The notes beneath the pieces were generated by a model that was not told the origin of the DNA, searched no databases, and saw only the letters and a program-made list of their open reading frames with translations. The position numbers and the translations under genes were made by a program. Below are positions 45,140 to 57,200 of a stretch of 64,000 nt of DNA, in pieces. This stretch comes from Thelephora terrestris (taxonomy: Eukaryota; Basidiomycota; Agaricomycetes; Thelephorales; Thelephoraceae): the NCBI GenBank assembly GCA_015956445.1, contig WIUZ02000001.1:496001-560000 (forward strand), read 5' to 3'. Numbering within the stretch: the first letter of the stretch is position 1; each line of letters starts with the position of its first letter.

Positions 45140-48100
45140 TGTCAGGGCCACTCTACCCCAACAACTACCAGTGCACTGAGCCGACTCCGCAGAGTACTCA
45201 CTAGTCCAACTAGCTTGTGAGAGAACGATCACGTCTCTATTCTTCCGGTAGGTTGTCCGAGGTCACTACAAGTCAGGTCGAAATCCTAAAGAGAAACCCA
45301 ACCTAAACCGTACTTCGTTCGGTTTAACAAGCAAGGGTTGATCCCTACAACAGGATTGATGACTCCACCAATTGATCGACTGGACGCTCGAGGTGTTCTA
45401 ATATGACTGCTGAGAGTTTATAGTTACGAGGCGCAGTTGACGCGCAGAGCGGGAGGGAGAGCAGATGGGGATGTCTTGGATCAAACAAGAAACTCTGACT
45501 TGTCCTTAACTGCAACTGGGCTGAGAAGGGCAGAGGATTTCCTGAGGTAACAAAACTAAAGTACTACGATACAGCCACAGTTGCTACTTATACTAAAGGA
45601 GTGGCCATGACGTCAATACCCTAATATACCCTTATCAAGCCAGAACAAAGGGAGATAAGGAGCGTGAGAACGCTAAGTAAGGGAAGTGAACAAATATGAC
45701 GTGTGGGAGAATAAAGGACAAAGGGCCTTACTAGCGTGTGAAGGATTGCATAAAGGATAACAATAGTCTGCATGAAACATAGGGGTAAAGATAACACTAG
45801 TCCTAAAAGAAATAGGGGCACGGGTCATGAAAGTTCGTACCTGGATCTAAACCACACCCAAGGGTCAGGTGAACCCGTCTCGTGGCTTCTGCGATTGGCC
45901 AGAGATAGCGAGGAACTCTACACATCCCTTGTTGTCGGTAGGTGGTATGATACTAATGGACAGGCAGTAACCTGGGAGTTGCAACCGTAATCGCTTGATC
46001 AGACCCAGTCTTGATTAGGCATAGCACCTGGGAATATTGTTCTTCCTAAGTGGCACCAGGGATTATATTCTTCGGCCGCCTTTCTCGGCTCGGGCCTACT
46101 CTGCTTCCAAAGCACAACCAGATCAGATAGGGTTACTATCCGATTAGAAGCACAGTGTCCAAATGTTGATACCCCGTGCCCACGTGTGTGATCAGGGTCC
46201 AGGGTTGATCGTAATCGTAAAGTCATGAGGGGTCGTAAAAGGGGTTCGTGATGTCATAAAGGGATCATCAGGGTCTTGAGACCTATTTTTAGTGCACGTG
46301 CGTTCTAGGCGTTCTGGAACGAAGTTCTTCCAAGGCCGTCCCGCGGGCCGAGGTGTCAGCTTGATGTAGTAAGCCAACGATGATGGTACAGGGGCGGAAG
46401 TTGACACTGGGGGCAAGGGTTGGTTTACTGAGTCAGTAAACTGTGAGTAAATTGCAAGTAAATGGAAAAAGAACCTAGTGAAATACTTGTCTGGCAAGCA
46501 CAAAGAAAATTCACAATTTACTGAGCCAATTTACCTGCAATTTATTGGGTTCAGTATGCGCTCAGTATGTTTGCAGTTTACTGGGTCATGTGACCACAGT
46601 TTCCCCATTAGGTAAACCTCGGAAAAATTCACAATTTACTGAACAAATTTACCAGCAGTTTACTGAGCCACTTGCCCAATCAGTATGTTTTTAATTTGCT
46701 GAGTGGTTTGATCACAGTTTACTGGACTCAGTAAACTGGAAAAAAATCAAACTGGTTTACTGACGACGTCCCTGATTGGTCAATTCTAAAAATAACCGAA
46801 AATTTACCTGGACGTGTCATTGTCAGTAAACTGCAAGTTTTCTTTCAGTAAATTGGAAATACACGTCTGGTAAACTGGAAAAACACGTGACAATTTGATC
46901 GTGGTTTGCTGGACTCAGTAAATCAGAAAAAAACATAACCGGTTTACTGACGATGTACCTGATTGGCTAATTTGAAAAATACTCGAAATTTTACCAGGAC
47001 GTGTCTTTATCAGTAAACTGCAAGTTTTCTTTCAGTAAATCACAAGTACACGTAAAGTAAACCAGAAAACACATAAACTTTGAATTTACTTACAGTTTAC
47101 ACGTGTTTTCTGGTTTACTTTACGTGTACTTGTGATTTACTGAAAGAAAACTTGCAGTTTACTGATAAAGACACGTCCTGGTAAAATTTCGAGTATTTTT
47201 CAAATTAGCCAATCAGGTACATCGTCAGTAAACCGGTGAACTGGGGCTATGAGGGCTATGGTCTGATGGGGAGAAGATGGGGTGCCCTGTCAACGTCGAT
47301 GAAGGTGGTCCTTAGTCGTACGATGCCTCCTAGCTCCGTAGGGACACATAGGGAACTGTAGGGAACGTTGGGAACGTTGGGAACGTTGGGAACGTCGGGA
47401 CGTGTAGGGAGACGTAAATATCAAGAGGGAACTAAAGATAATTAAAGATAACAGAAGGGAATCAATGAAACAGACAAGGGAACGACGAGGGAAAACTTCG
47501 GGACAACGACGAGAACTTCGGGAGGTCGGGATCTTCGGGATGACGACAGGACGCTAGAGACGACGACGAGAACGCAGGGACGCAGGTATGACGACGAGAA
47601 CGATAGGGAAGACGCAGGAGACTATAGGGAGACGACGACGACGAGAGGAGAATGATAGGGAGAGGAAAACATGGGAATCAGTCCCCCTGGATTGGTCTCT
47701 CTTGAGTCTATCGAATACAGAGGCTTATATACTAATCTAGGAGGCTCTGAGAACGTAGGAAGCAAGAGGGAATGAACCAAATGATGTCAAAAGACCTAAT
47801 GACGAGTCTATGACATGGGGAGGGCGAGGGATCGAAGGGAACGACCAAGGAAAGAGATGTGGTTGAGAAATGAACCAAAAGGGAATGATCGAGCATAGGG
47901 ATCGAGAGATCGAGGGGAATGGTGTAGGGAGATATCGCGAAGGTATAGGGAAGTCGGGAGAAGATATAGGGAGGGGTCGCGAATGATGTAGTGTTGGGAG
48001 GGATATAGGGAGGTCGGGGGGGGGGGGGGGTAGCGAGAGATAGGGAGAATACTAAAACATCGGGAAGGTCGCAAAGCATCGGGACAAGTAGGTTAGTATA

Positions 48101-50830
48101 GGGAAGGGAGTAGTGAGGTAAAGGGGGATATACGGGTATGTAGGGAAGTATAGGGATGCATAGGGAGGGGTAGGGAGGTATAGAGAGTATAGAAATGTCG
48201 CGAAACGTCGCGAAGCATCCCGAGGGAAAGGGACGTAGGGAATGTCGCCGATGAGTACTCCAGAGAATGGAGGCATGTCACCGGTTAGGTTTTTTTCTGA
48301 TTTACTGAGTCCAGCAAACCACGATCAAATTGTCACGTGTTTTTCCAGTTTACCAGACGTGTATTTCCAATTTACTGAAAGAAAACTTGCAGTTTACTGA
48401 CAATGACACGTCCAGGTAAATTTTCGGTTATTTTTCAAATTGACCAATCAGGGATGTCGTCAGTAAACCAGTTTGGTTTTTTTCCAGTTTACTGAGTCCA
48501 GTAAACTGTGATCAAACCACTCAGCAAATTAAAAACATACTGATTGGGCAAGTGGCTCAGTAAACTGCTGGTAAATTTGTTCAGTAAATTGTGAATTTTT
48601 CCGAGGTTTACCTAATGGGGAAACTGTGGTCACATGACCCAGTAAATTGCAGGTAAATTGGCTCAGTAAATTGTGAATTTTCTTTGTGCTTGCCAGACAA
48701 GTATTTCACTAGGTTCTTTTTCCATTTACTTGCAATTTACTCACAGTTTACTGACTCAGTAAACCAACCCTTGCCCCCAGTGTGATGTGACCCGGACCAA
48801 TGAGGTTCGTCAAGGTAGGTCACGTGAAGGATCACCGATCTAGGCTATAAGAAGGACGTCTTCTTGGAGCCATCCTTGATCAGCAACACCAGCAACTTCC
48901 CCATCATCTTACCAACATGTCCACACCTACAAAGTCGCCAATGGCATCTCCACCATCTCTCGCATCAACCGCCGTGCTGCCGCTCGCAAGACCTACGCCT
49001 GTGTGGCGGGGACTCCCTATACCACTGATGACCAGGTATGGGAGAGACCTAGAGCTTCGTGGGTTTGCACTAACACCTCCCTCTAGGTAGAGGTCACGTT
49101 CTTTCGGCGTTGATGTCAAACTAATGGCTTCTAGATCTTGGAGGTCGTCACGGAAGTGGACGCCGAACGTCTCAGGGAGACGATCCCTCATCTGATGGGG
49201 TTGACCTGGGATGACAAGCTTTGGGTTCGTTCCATAATCGCCGAGAAGGTGAACTTCCAGATGAGGGGTAGGTTTGGGGAATTGGAGCATCCGATCAAGA
49301 AGGAGCTCTGGTATACCCTGCAAAGGGGAATCTACGATCAGGATCTGTTGGAGCATGGAGCGACTGTTCCTCGGGCTGTCTGCCACGCCACCGCTTCCAC
49401 CAGTCTCTTGTGGTCGCTCGTTCGAGAGGGAGAAAGCCGGGTAGGTTCTCTGTTTGGATATTTGAGTATGACTCTCGATTAACCAAACGGCCTAGGTGGA
49501 ACGATTTGGAGCGCGAGGTGAAGGAGGCGAAGGCAGACGTCCTTTGTCTGTCGGCGGAGGGTCTTCTGATGAAGGAGACTCTGGCCGCCTTCCAGCAAGG
49601 GACGAACAAAGCGTTGGAGGCAATGGTCGCCAACCATCAGGAGTTGATCGCCGGATTGAAGGTTAGAGATAACAACATTAAGGGTGCGCTGGCCAGGAGG
49701 GATGAAAAGGTAGCTTTCCTCATCTCGAAGACGAAATGAGGGAGGCTGACACTTCTTCTAGACTGAAGAACTCGAAAACGTGGTGGCCGTGTTGACGGCG
49801 CAGGTTGAGTCCTTGCAGGACAAGACCTGCAACTGCAAGGAGGGTCCTGTGTTGGTTGGTCAGGGGACAGCCGATGTTCCGTTCGAGTTGGAGTACGCCG
49901 ACGAGGTGGTACTCCCATCGCCTAACCCGTCGTCCTATGCTACACCTCCGATCGAGAACGCAGTTCCCGTTCCGACTCCCGCTCCGGCTTCTACTCTGGC
50001 CGCATCCGACAAGGAGAACTGTGGGCGCTGCGTTTTGCAGCTGATCGGTCGGTTGGTCCAGATCGAGGATGAGGTCATGGAAGTTTACCGAGCCGAAGAT
50101 GCTCCGCGGGTCGCCGAGGTACGTCCGGTGACTAAGGGGCAATGCTGCAAACGCTCTCGACGCCGTCCTGCCCATCGTATGACCGCATCGGCTAATCCTT
50201 ACCCTCAACCAGTTGAGTCGGATGGTGACCAGTCTGGTCGAGGTGAGGAGCGAGGATTCCGATATCGGGTCCACCGTCCATACCGACAGGTCGAGTCAGA
50301 GATCCAACTCCGACACCAGCTTCACCTCGCAAGACAGGATCCCACCCAGGGGTCCGACGAGGGAGACGGAGGGTCGCTTGATGACTACGTCGATAGTGCT
50401 GCCGAGCAGTCACCCGGTGATGGAGATGTGGGACCAGGTGTTCCGCAGTTTGGTGACATCTGGGAGGCTGATTGGTCCGCTCGAAGGCATCTCTTCCTAT
50501 CAGCTTGAACTAGTCGTTCAGCTGAGCGCCGAAGACGGTGACGCCATGTTTGGGGAGGTCCTTGCAAGAAGGGGCCAGCACTACGATCTCCGGGATGGAC
50601 AGTTGATGACCTTTAGGCCTGCGGTAGATAGAGTCGATTTCTGATGGGACGATGATAGCACTTTGTATAGCCATGTTGTTTCGATTCGCTGGGAATAGTA
50701 CGCGCGTGTGTGTTTTGGAATGATTGGTGTGAAGGATAAAGAACGTGAAGCATTCAAACATAAGAAATGGTAAGAAGAGTTCGAAGAAAGAGCATGTTAT
50801 AAAAAGTTTAAAAATACCATGTTCCTGACA
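45140..50830 (-). mobile_element. LTR copy D, interrupted by a CACTA-like element
   Basis: Begins TGTCAGG at 45140 and ends CCTGACA at 50830. Subtracting the 2378-bp insertion at 46405-48782 and its duplicated TGA leaves about 3.3 kb, a full LTR. The flanking 5-mers (GAAAC left, TTGAC right) do not match, unlike those of copies A, C and the full element. The left flank was probably replaced by the inverted duplication shared with copy C. The antisense gene copy runs from about 48917 to 50644 on the plus strand and is partly altered at its start. Confidence 0.88.
46405..48782. mobile_element. Non-autonomous CACTA-like element with nested palindromes
   Basis: Ends read CACTGGGGGCAAGGGTTGG and its complement. 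A 3-bp target duplication TGA lies at 46402-46404 and 48783-48785, as judged against uninterrupted LTR copies. CACTR ends plus a 3-bp duplication are typical of the CACTA (CMC/EnSpm) superfamily. The arms (about 46405-46938 and 48287-48782) are full of CAGTAAACTG-type subterminal repeats. A second palindrome is centred near 47085, and the roughly 1-kb core (47240-48290) is purine-rich with GGGAACGTT-like tandem repeats and a poly-G run. No transposase is encoded. Confidence 0.85.
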
Positions 50831-50890
50831 TTGACTAGTTTCTGTCAGGGTTGTGGGCCTGCTTACTGTTTGTGGGGCGCTAGAGGATTA
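50831..50890. other. 60-bp target sequence between two LTR insertions
   Basis: Separates copy D from the full-length element. Its last five bases GATTA are the left target-site duplication, repeated at 63510-63514. Confidence 0.85.
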
Positions 50891-52195
50891 TGTCAGGGCC
50901 ACTCTACCCCAACAACTACCAGTGCACTGAGCCGACTCCGCAGAGTACTCACTAGTCCAACTAGCTTGTGAGAGAACGATCACGTCTCTATTCTTCCGGT
51001 AGGTTGTCCGAGGTCACTACAAGTCAGGTCGAAATCCTAAAGAGAAACCCAACCTAAACCGTACTTCGTTCGGTTTAACAAGCAAGGGTTGATCCCTACA
51101 ACAGGATTTGATGACTCCACCAGTTGATCGACTGGACGCTCGAGGTGTTCTAATATGAACGCTGGGGTTCTATAGTTACGAGGCGCAGTTGACGCGCAGA
51201 GCGGGAGGGAGAGCAGATGGGGGATGTCTTGGATCAAACAAGAAACTCTGACTTGTCCTTAACTGCAACTGGGCTGAGAAGGGCAGAGGATTTCCTGAGG
51301 TAACAAAACTAAGGTACTACGATACAGCCACAGTTGCTACTTATACTAAAGGAGTGGCCATGACGTCAATACCCTAATATACCCTTATCAAGTCCAGAAC
51401 AAAGGGAGATAAGGAGTGTGAGAACGCTAAGTAAGGGAAGCGAACAAAGGTGACGCGTGGGAGAATAAAGGACAAAGGGCCTTACTAGCGTGTGAAGGAT
51501 TGCATAAAAGATAACGAATGTCCGCATGAAACATAGGGGTAAAGATAACACTAGTCCTAAAAGAAAAAGGGGCATGGGGTCGTGAAAGTTCGTACCTGGG
51601 GATCACACCCAAGGGTCAGGTGGCAATCTCCCTTTACATAGTTGTACCAGCGGATTCGGGAGTAGAGCCATGCAAACATCCCTTGTTGTCTGTAGGCGGT
51701 AACAGCATCACGGACTAGTGGCAACCTCAACGTACGTCCGAACATGAGGAGGTCGGGCCTAGACTCATGGGACATGAGGGATTACAGATTCGCCGGCGTT
51801 TCACGCTAACGGCTACTCCACATTCGCTGGGCTAAACAAAAGGAGTCTAAGGCACTCCTTCCGAATAACGGCGATTCCTTCCTCCGGTTAGGAGACTGTG
51901 ATGTGACTGTCCACGTGTGTGATCAGGGTCCAGGGTTGATCGTAATCGTAAAGTCATGAGGGGTCGTAAAAGGGGTTCGTGATGTCATAAAGGGGTCATC
52001 AGGGTCTTGAGACCTATTTTTAGTGCGCGCGCGTTCTAGGCGTTCCGGAACGAAGTTCTTCCAAGGCCGTCCCGCGGGCCGAGGTGTCAGCTTGATGTAG
52101 TAAGCCAACGATGATGGTACAGGGGTGGAAGTTGATGTGACCCGGACCAATGAGGTTCGTCGAGGTAGGTCACGTGAAGGATCACCGATCTAGGC

Positions 52196-52268
52196 TATAA
52201 GAAGGACGTCTTCTTGGAGCCATCCTTGATCAGCAACACCAACAACTTCCCCATCATCTTACCAAAAC
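52196..52268 (+). promoter_or_regulatory. Core promoter and leader of the antisense LTR gene
   Basis: A TATAAG box at 52196-52201 lies 68-73 bp upstream of the ATG at 52269. The leader between them is rich in CA and CT (CAGCAACACCAACAAC) and is kept in copies A, B, D, E and F, and in C on the other strand. A TATA box, short leader and ATG are the arrangement expected for a fungal RNA polymerase II gene. Confidence 0.6.
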
Positions 52269-54008
52269 ATGTCCTTCCCCAACAACCATACCTACAAAGT
52301 CGCCAATGGTATCTCCACCATTTCTCGCATTGACCGTCGTGCCGCCGCTCGCAAGACCTACGCCTGTGCGGCTGGGACTCCCTATACCACGGATGACCAG
52401 GTATGGGGGAGACTTAGAGCTTCGTGTGTTCGCACTAACGCCTTCCTCTAGGTAGAGGTTACGTTCTTTTGGGCGTTGATGTCCAGCTAACGGCTTCTAG
52501 ATCTTGGAGGTCGTCACGGAAGTGGACCCCGAACGTCTCAGGGAGACCATGCCTCATTTAATGGGGTTGACCTGGGACGATGAGCTCTGGGTCCGTACAA
52601 TCATCGCCGAGAAGGTAGCCTTCCGGATGAGGGGTAGATTCGGGGAGCTGGAGCATTCGATCAAGAAGGAGCTCTGGTACACCCTTCAGAGGGGGATCTA
52701 CGACCAGGACCTGTTGGAGCACGGGGCAACCGTTCCTCGGGCCGTCCGCCATGCTACTGCCGCCACGTCGTTGTTGTGGTCGCTCGTTCGGGAGGGGGAG
52801 AGCAAGGTAGGTTCTCCGTTTGAATATTCGAGTATGACTCTCGACTAATCAAACTGCCTAGGTTGAACGATTGGAGCGTGAGGTGAAAGAGGCGAAGGCA
52901 GACGTCCTTCGTCTGTCAGCGGAGGGTCTTCAAATGAAGGAGACCTTGGCTGCCTTCCAGCAGGGGACGAACGAGGCGTTGGAGGCAATGGTCGCCAACC
53001 ATCAAGAGTTGATCGCTGGGTTGAAGGTTCGGGACAACAACATCAAGGGGGCGTTGGCCAGGAGGGATGAAAAGGTAATGCTGCTTTCATCATTGCTTAA
53101 GATGATGAAAGCTGACATTTCCTAGACCGAAGAACTCGAGAACGTGGTGGCCGTGTTGACAGCGCAGGTCGAGTCCTTGCAGGACAAGACCTGTAACTGC
53201 AAGGAGGGTCCCAAATTGGTTGGTCAGGGGACCGCCGATGTTCCGTTCGAGTTGGAGTACGCCGACGAGGTGGTACTCCCTTCTCCTAACCCGTCGTCCT
53301 ATGCGACGCCTCCGATCGAGAACTCGGTTCCCGTTCCGACGCCGGCTCCGGCTTCCACCTTGGCCGCTTCTGACAAGGAGAACTGTGGGCGCTGCGTCTT
53401 GCAGCCGATCCATCAGTTGGTGAAGATCGAGGATGAGGTCATGGAGGTTGACCGAGCCGAAGATGCTCCGAGGGTCGCCGAGGTACGTCCGGTGACTAAG
53501 GGGCAACGTTGCAAACGCTCTCGACGCCGTCCTGCTCATCGCATGGCTCCATCGGCTAATCCCTATCCTCGACCAGTTGAGTCGGATGGTGACCAGTCTG
53601 GTCGAGGTGGAGGACGAGAGTTCCGCTATCGGGTCCACCGTCCCTACCGACAGGTCGAGTCGGAGATCCAGCTTCGCCACCAGCTTCGACTCGCAAGACA
53701 GGATCCCACCCAGGGGTCCGACGAGGGAGACGGAGGGTCGCTTGCCGACTACGTCGATAGTGCTGTCGAGCAGTCACCCGGTGATGGCGATGTGGGACCA
53801 GGTGTTCCAGAGTTCGGTGACATCTGGGAGGCTGATCGGTCCGCTCGAAGGAGTCTCTTCCTATCGGCTTGAACTAGTCGTTCAGCTGAGTGCCGAAGAT
53901 GGTGACGCCATGTTCGGGGAGGTCCTAGCGAGGAGGGGCCAGCACTACGATCTCCGGGATGGACGTTTGGTGACCTTCAGGCCTGCCGTAGATAGAGTCG
54001 ACTTTTGA
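52269..54008 (+). CDS. Antisense gene in the LTR U3 (3' LTR copy), coiled-coil protein of unknown function
   Basis: Open segments with GT..AG borders are 52269-52400, 52501-52806, 52862-53074 and from 53126. Each is in phase with the next and the intervals are 51-100 bp. The protein begins M-S-F-P-N-N-H-T-Y-K-V. The second segment is a compact helical region (L-T-W-D-D-E-L-W-V, K-K-E-L-W-Y-T-L-Q-R-G). The third and early fourth are coiled-coil (heptad-like L/E/K/A), followed by C-N-C-K, a Pro-rich linker, C-G-R-C and a basic stretch (K-R-S-R-R-R). The fourth segment stops at 53872. A conserved alternative frame runs on to 54008 (E-L-V-V-Q-L-S-A-E-D-G-D), so the 3' end may involve another intron. 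Not related to gag, pol or envelope proteins I know. It may be a captured host gene or regulator. Confidence 0.6.
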
Positions 54009-54191
54009 GGACGTAGGATAGCACTTGTATAGCTCGTTGTGGATTCGCTGGGAATAGTACGCGCGTGTGTGTGTTTCGAATGATTGGTGTGAAGGATAAG
54101 GAGTGTGAAGCATTCAAAACATAAGAAGTGGTAAGAAGAGTTCGAAGAAAGAGCGTGTTATAAAAAGTTTAAAAATACCATGTTCCTGACA

Positions 54192-54206
54192 TTATCCTCT
54201 TCCTGG
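54192..54206 (-). promoter_or_regulatory. Polypurine tract next to the 3' LTR
   Basis: On the minus strand AGGAAGAGGATAA directly precedes the TG start of the 3' LTR. This is the expected position and composition of the plus-strand primer of reverse transcription. Confidence 0.7.
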
Positions 54207-54211
54207 ATTGA

Positions 54212-57200
54212 CTAGTCCCTAGTCAATGATCCAATAGGCCATTTTTGAACGTCGGTATGAATTGTCATGGGCCGATGATCTAAAAGGCCTATCCTCTTCC
54301 TACCGCGTTTCTTCCTGGTGGTAACGGGTTTGCCTGACATTGTGCCATCAGGTAGTCGTCGTGGTGCGCCTGGGAACTGCTTGTAGAATTCAGCAATTAG
54401 TTCCGGGGAATTCTCGAGGTTGTCTTCATCTTCCCAAGAATTTTCGGTGTCCGGCCAGCCTAACCACTTGACGAGGTATTTGAGGTTACCATGTAAGAAC
54501 TTGGCATCGAGGATCTTCTCTACTTCCCATTCTGGTTCGCCTTCGATGATATCAGGAGGTGGACGAGGATGATTGGGGTTAAGAGGATCTTCATGATAGG
54601 GGAATATCTTGGAGACATTCCAGACTGAATGAACGTTCTTCCAATAAAGGGGTAGCTTGAGTCGATAAGCATGTGTGCCAATTTTCTCGGTAATCTCAAA
54701 AGGACCAGAGTATCGCTCTGATAGCTTTCGAGAAGGACGGTTCAAAGCTAGGTCTGAATTGTCCAAGAGGACCTTGTCTCCAACATTGAATTCGGGGGTC
54801 TTGTTCCGATGACGATCGTAGAACTTCTTCATATCTTCTGCCGCTTTAGTCAAAGACTCTTCCGTTTGTTTCTGCACTTCGTGAAGGTGAGATACAAAGT
54901 CTTCGACTGACTCGATGGGGGATTGAACTCGAGGAAGGGAACCAATGTGAGGGTGATAACCGTAATTCGCATAGAAAGGCGTAGTCTTGAGACCAGAATG
55001 ATATCGGTTATTGAGAGCGAATTCGATAACCGGAATCCAATCAACCCAATTGTCTTGATGGTAGGATATGACTGTGCGAAGGGCCTGTTCGACTTCTTGG
55101 TTGGTTCGTTCCGATTGTCCATCGGTCTGTGGATGATAAGCAGTAGACAGAGCAAGTTCCACACCTAGTTGTTTGCAAATCTCCCGGAAGGATCGTGAGG
55201 ACATTTGAGGACCTCGATCGGTGATGATCTTCTTGGAGGTACCATGACGTTTCCAAACGTTCTCCAGGTATAACTTGGCAAATCCACTAGTATCAAGGGT
55301 ATCAACGGTGGGGGCGACGTGTTTCATCTTGCCTCGTTTATCGGTATAGGTAACGACCGAATTGTAGCCTTGGCAAGGAGGAAGACCTGTGATCAGATCG
55401 GTGGTGACGACTTCCCAAAACCCTGGTGTAACGTCAATAGGTTTGAGGAGTCCATGGGGCTTCTGATTTCGGTTCTTCTGAGTTTGGCATACGTGGCAGT
55501 TCTGAACTCGTTCCTTGATTTCTGTCCGCATCAGTGGCCAATAGAAGTCTCTCTGTATGACTTCTAGACTGCCTTTGATTCCGGGATGAGCTGCAGGTCC
55601 TAAAGCGTGCAACTGCTGGAATACTTCTGAGCGTAGGAGGGATGGAACGTAGATCTTGCCACGATAAGTCCATAGTTCGCCTAGTAAAACCCAACCGTTG
55701 GGTAGACCGTCAATTTCGGAAGACAGTTGACTTTCAGTCATAGTGTTGAATCCTTGGATAAGTGGATCCTGTGATTGAGCGATGGCAATTTCTTTTCCAA
55801 AGTTTCGCTCGTTGAGGGTTTCAGTGATGACCGAATTGATCTTCTGTGCTTCGAAGTTGTCTTTGAAGAGGGAAGGAGGTAGGAGGATTTGTTCTTCGTC
55901 GGGCACATCCTTTGGGACGTGGTCTGCGCGACGAGAGAGATGGTCAGGGACAGATGATTGTCTGCCTGGTCGATAACGAAATTCGAAATAATAGTTGGCC
56001 AAGATCTGTGACCAACGTGCCTGTCGCTTGGACAGTTTTCGTTTCGTTTTGAAGTACTGAAGGTTGTTGTGATCGTTAAGGATGGTGATGGGGAATTTGG
56101 TTCCCATAAGGAAGTGATGGAAAGCTTCCAGTGCGCGGATAATAGATAGGAGTTCTCGGTCGTGAGTGTCGTAACGCGTCTCCGGATCTGTGAAACCTTG
56201 AGAAAGGCAGCCAATTGGTCGCCATTTTCCTTCGTCATCTTGTTGTGACAAAACAGCTCCCCAGGCATAACCTGAAGCGTCTGTTTCGAGAATGAACTGT
56301 TTCTCGTTGTCTGGATGGAGGAGAAAGGCTTCATGAAGGAGAAGGTCCTTCAACTTTTGGTAGGCGTCTTGTTGAGGGGTTTCCCATTTCCAGGGAGCGT
56401 CTTTTCGTAAGAGGTCGTTGAGGGGTCGTGCAATGATGGAGAAGCCAGGGATGAAACGACGGTAGTAGCTCATGATGCCTAAGTAGGCTCGTAGCTCGGA
56501 AACGGTAGTGGGTATCGGCCAATCTGTAATTCCTGCGAGTTTGACAGGGTCTGGACGGATTCCTTTGCCCGAGATATAATGTCCTAAATAAGGAATCTCT
56601 TTCTGCATGATAACACACTTTTCCGGTTTAAGGGATAGTTTGTGTTCTCGACAGAGTTGGAAGATTTCTTTAAGAACAGAGAGATGAAATTCTTCAGGGC
56701 TGAGGAGTTTCCGTGGATCGTAGGAGGTTCCGATGCCTATGTCGTCGATGAAGGTTCCCGTATCGCCTCGTCGTATCTGAACAATGAAGATAGAGTCCAT
56801 CATGGTCTGGAAAGTGGCAGGAGCATTGCACTGTCCAAACGTCATGACGAGGGATTCGAAGAGTCCTCGGTTGGTGGTGAACGCAGTTTTCCATTCGTCG
56901 CCTTCGCGCATTCGGACATTGTAGTATCCAGAGCAAATGTCGAGGGCAGAGAAGTACAGACAGCCTTTCCATTTCTGGATAAGCTCGTCAATACGAGGAA
57001 GGGGGTAGGCGTTCTTTTTGGTGATGTCATTGAGTCTTCGGTAATCGATAACCATTCGTTTCTTGCCATCCTTCTTATTGATAAAGAAGACGGGGGATGC
57101 CAAGGGAGACTCTGAACGACGGATTCGACCATTTGCGAGGTTTTCTTCGATGAAGATATCGAGTTCCTTTTGTTCGTCGTAGGAAAGGGGATAGGTGTGT

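Larger units (their letters stand above)
50891..54191 (-). repeat. 3' LTR (copy E) of the full-length chromovirus
   Basis: TGTCAGG..CCTGACA ends. The sense TATA box on the minus strand (TATAAG at 51345-51340) lies about 450 bp from the LTR's 3' end. U3 is therefore about 2.8 kb and R plus U5 together under 0.45 kb. The U3 holds the antisense gene at 52269-54008. Short minus-strand frames such as 51366-51575 recur in every copy but have no recognisable domain. Confidence 0.95.

Noticed and set aside
51037-52150. Short minus-strand frames repeated in each LTR copy (for example 51366-51575 and 51923-52150)
   Set aside because: No recognisable domain or consistent start and splice context. They lie between the sense TATA box and the antisense gene, and their recurrence is explained by the shared LTR sequence.
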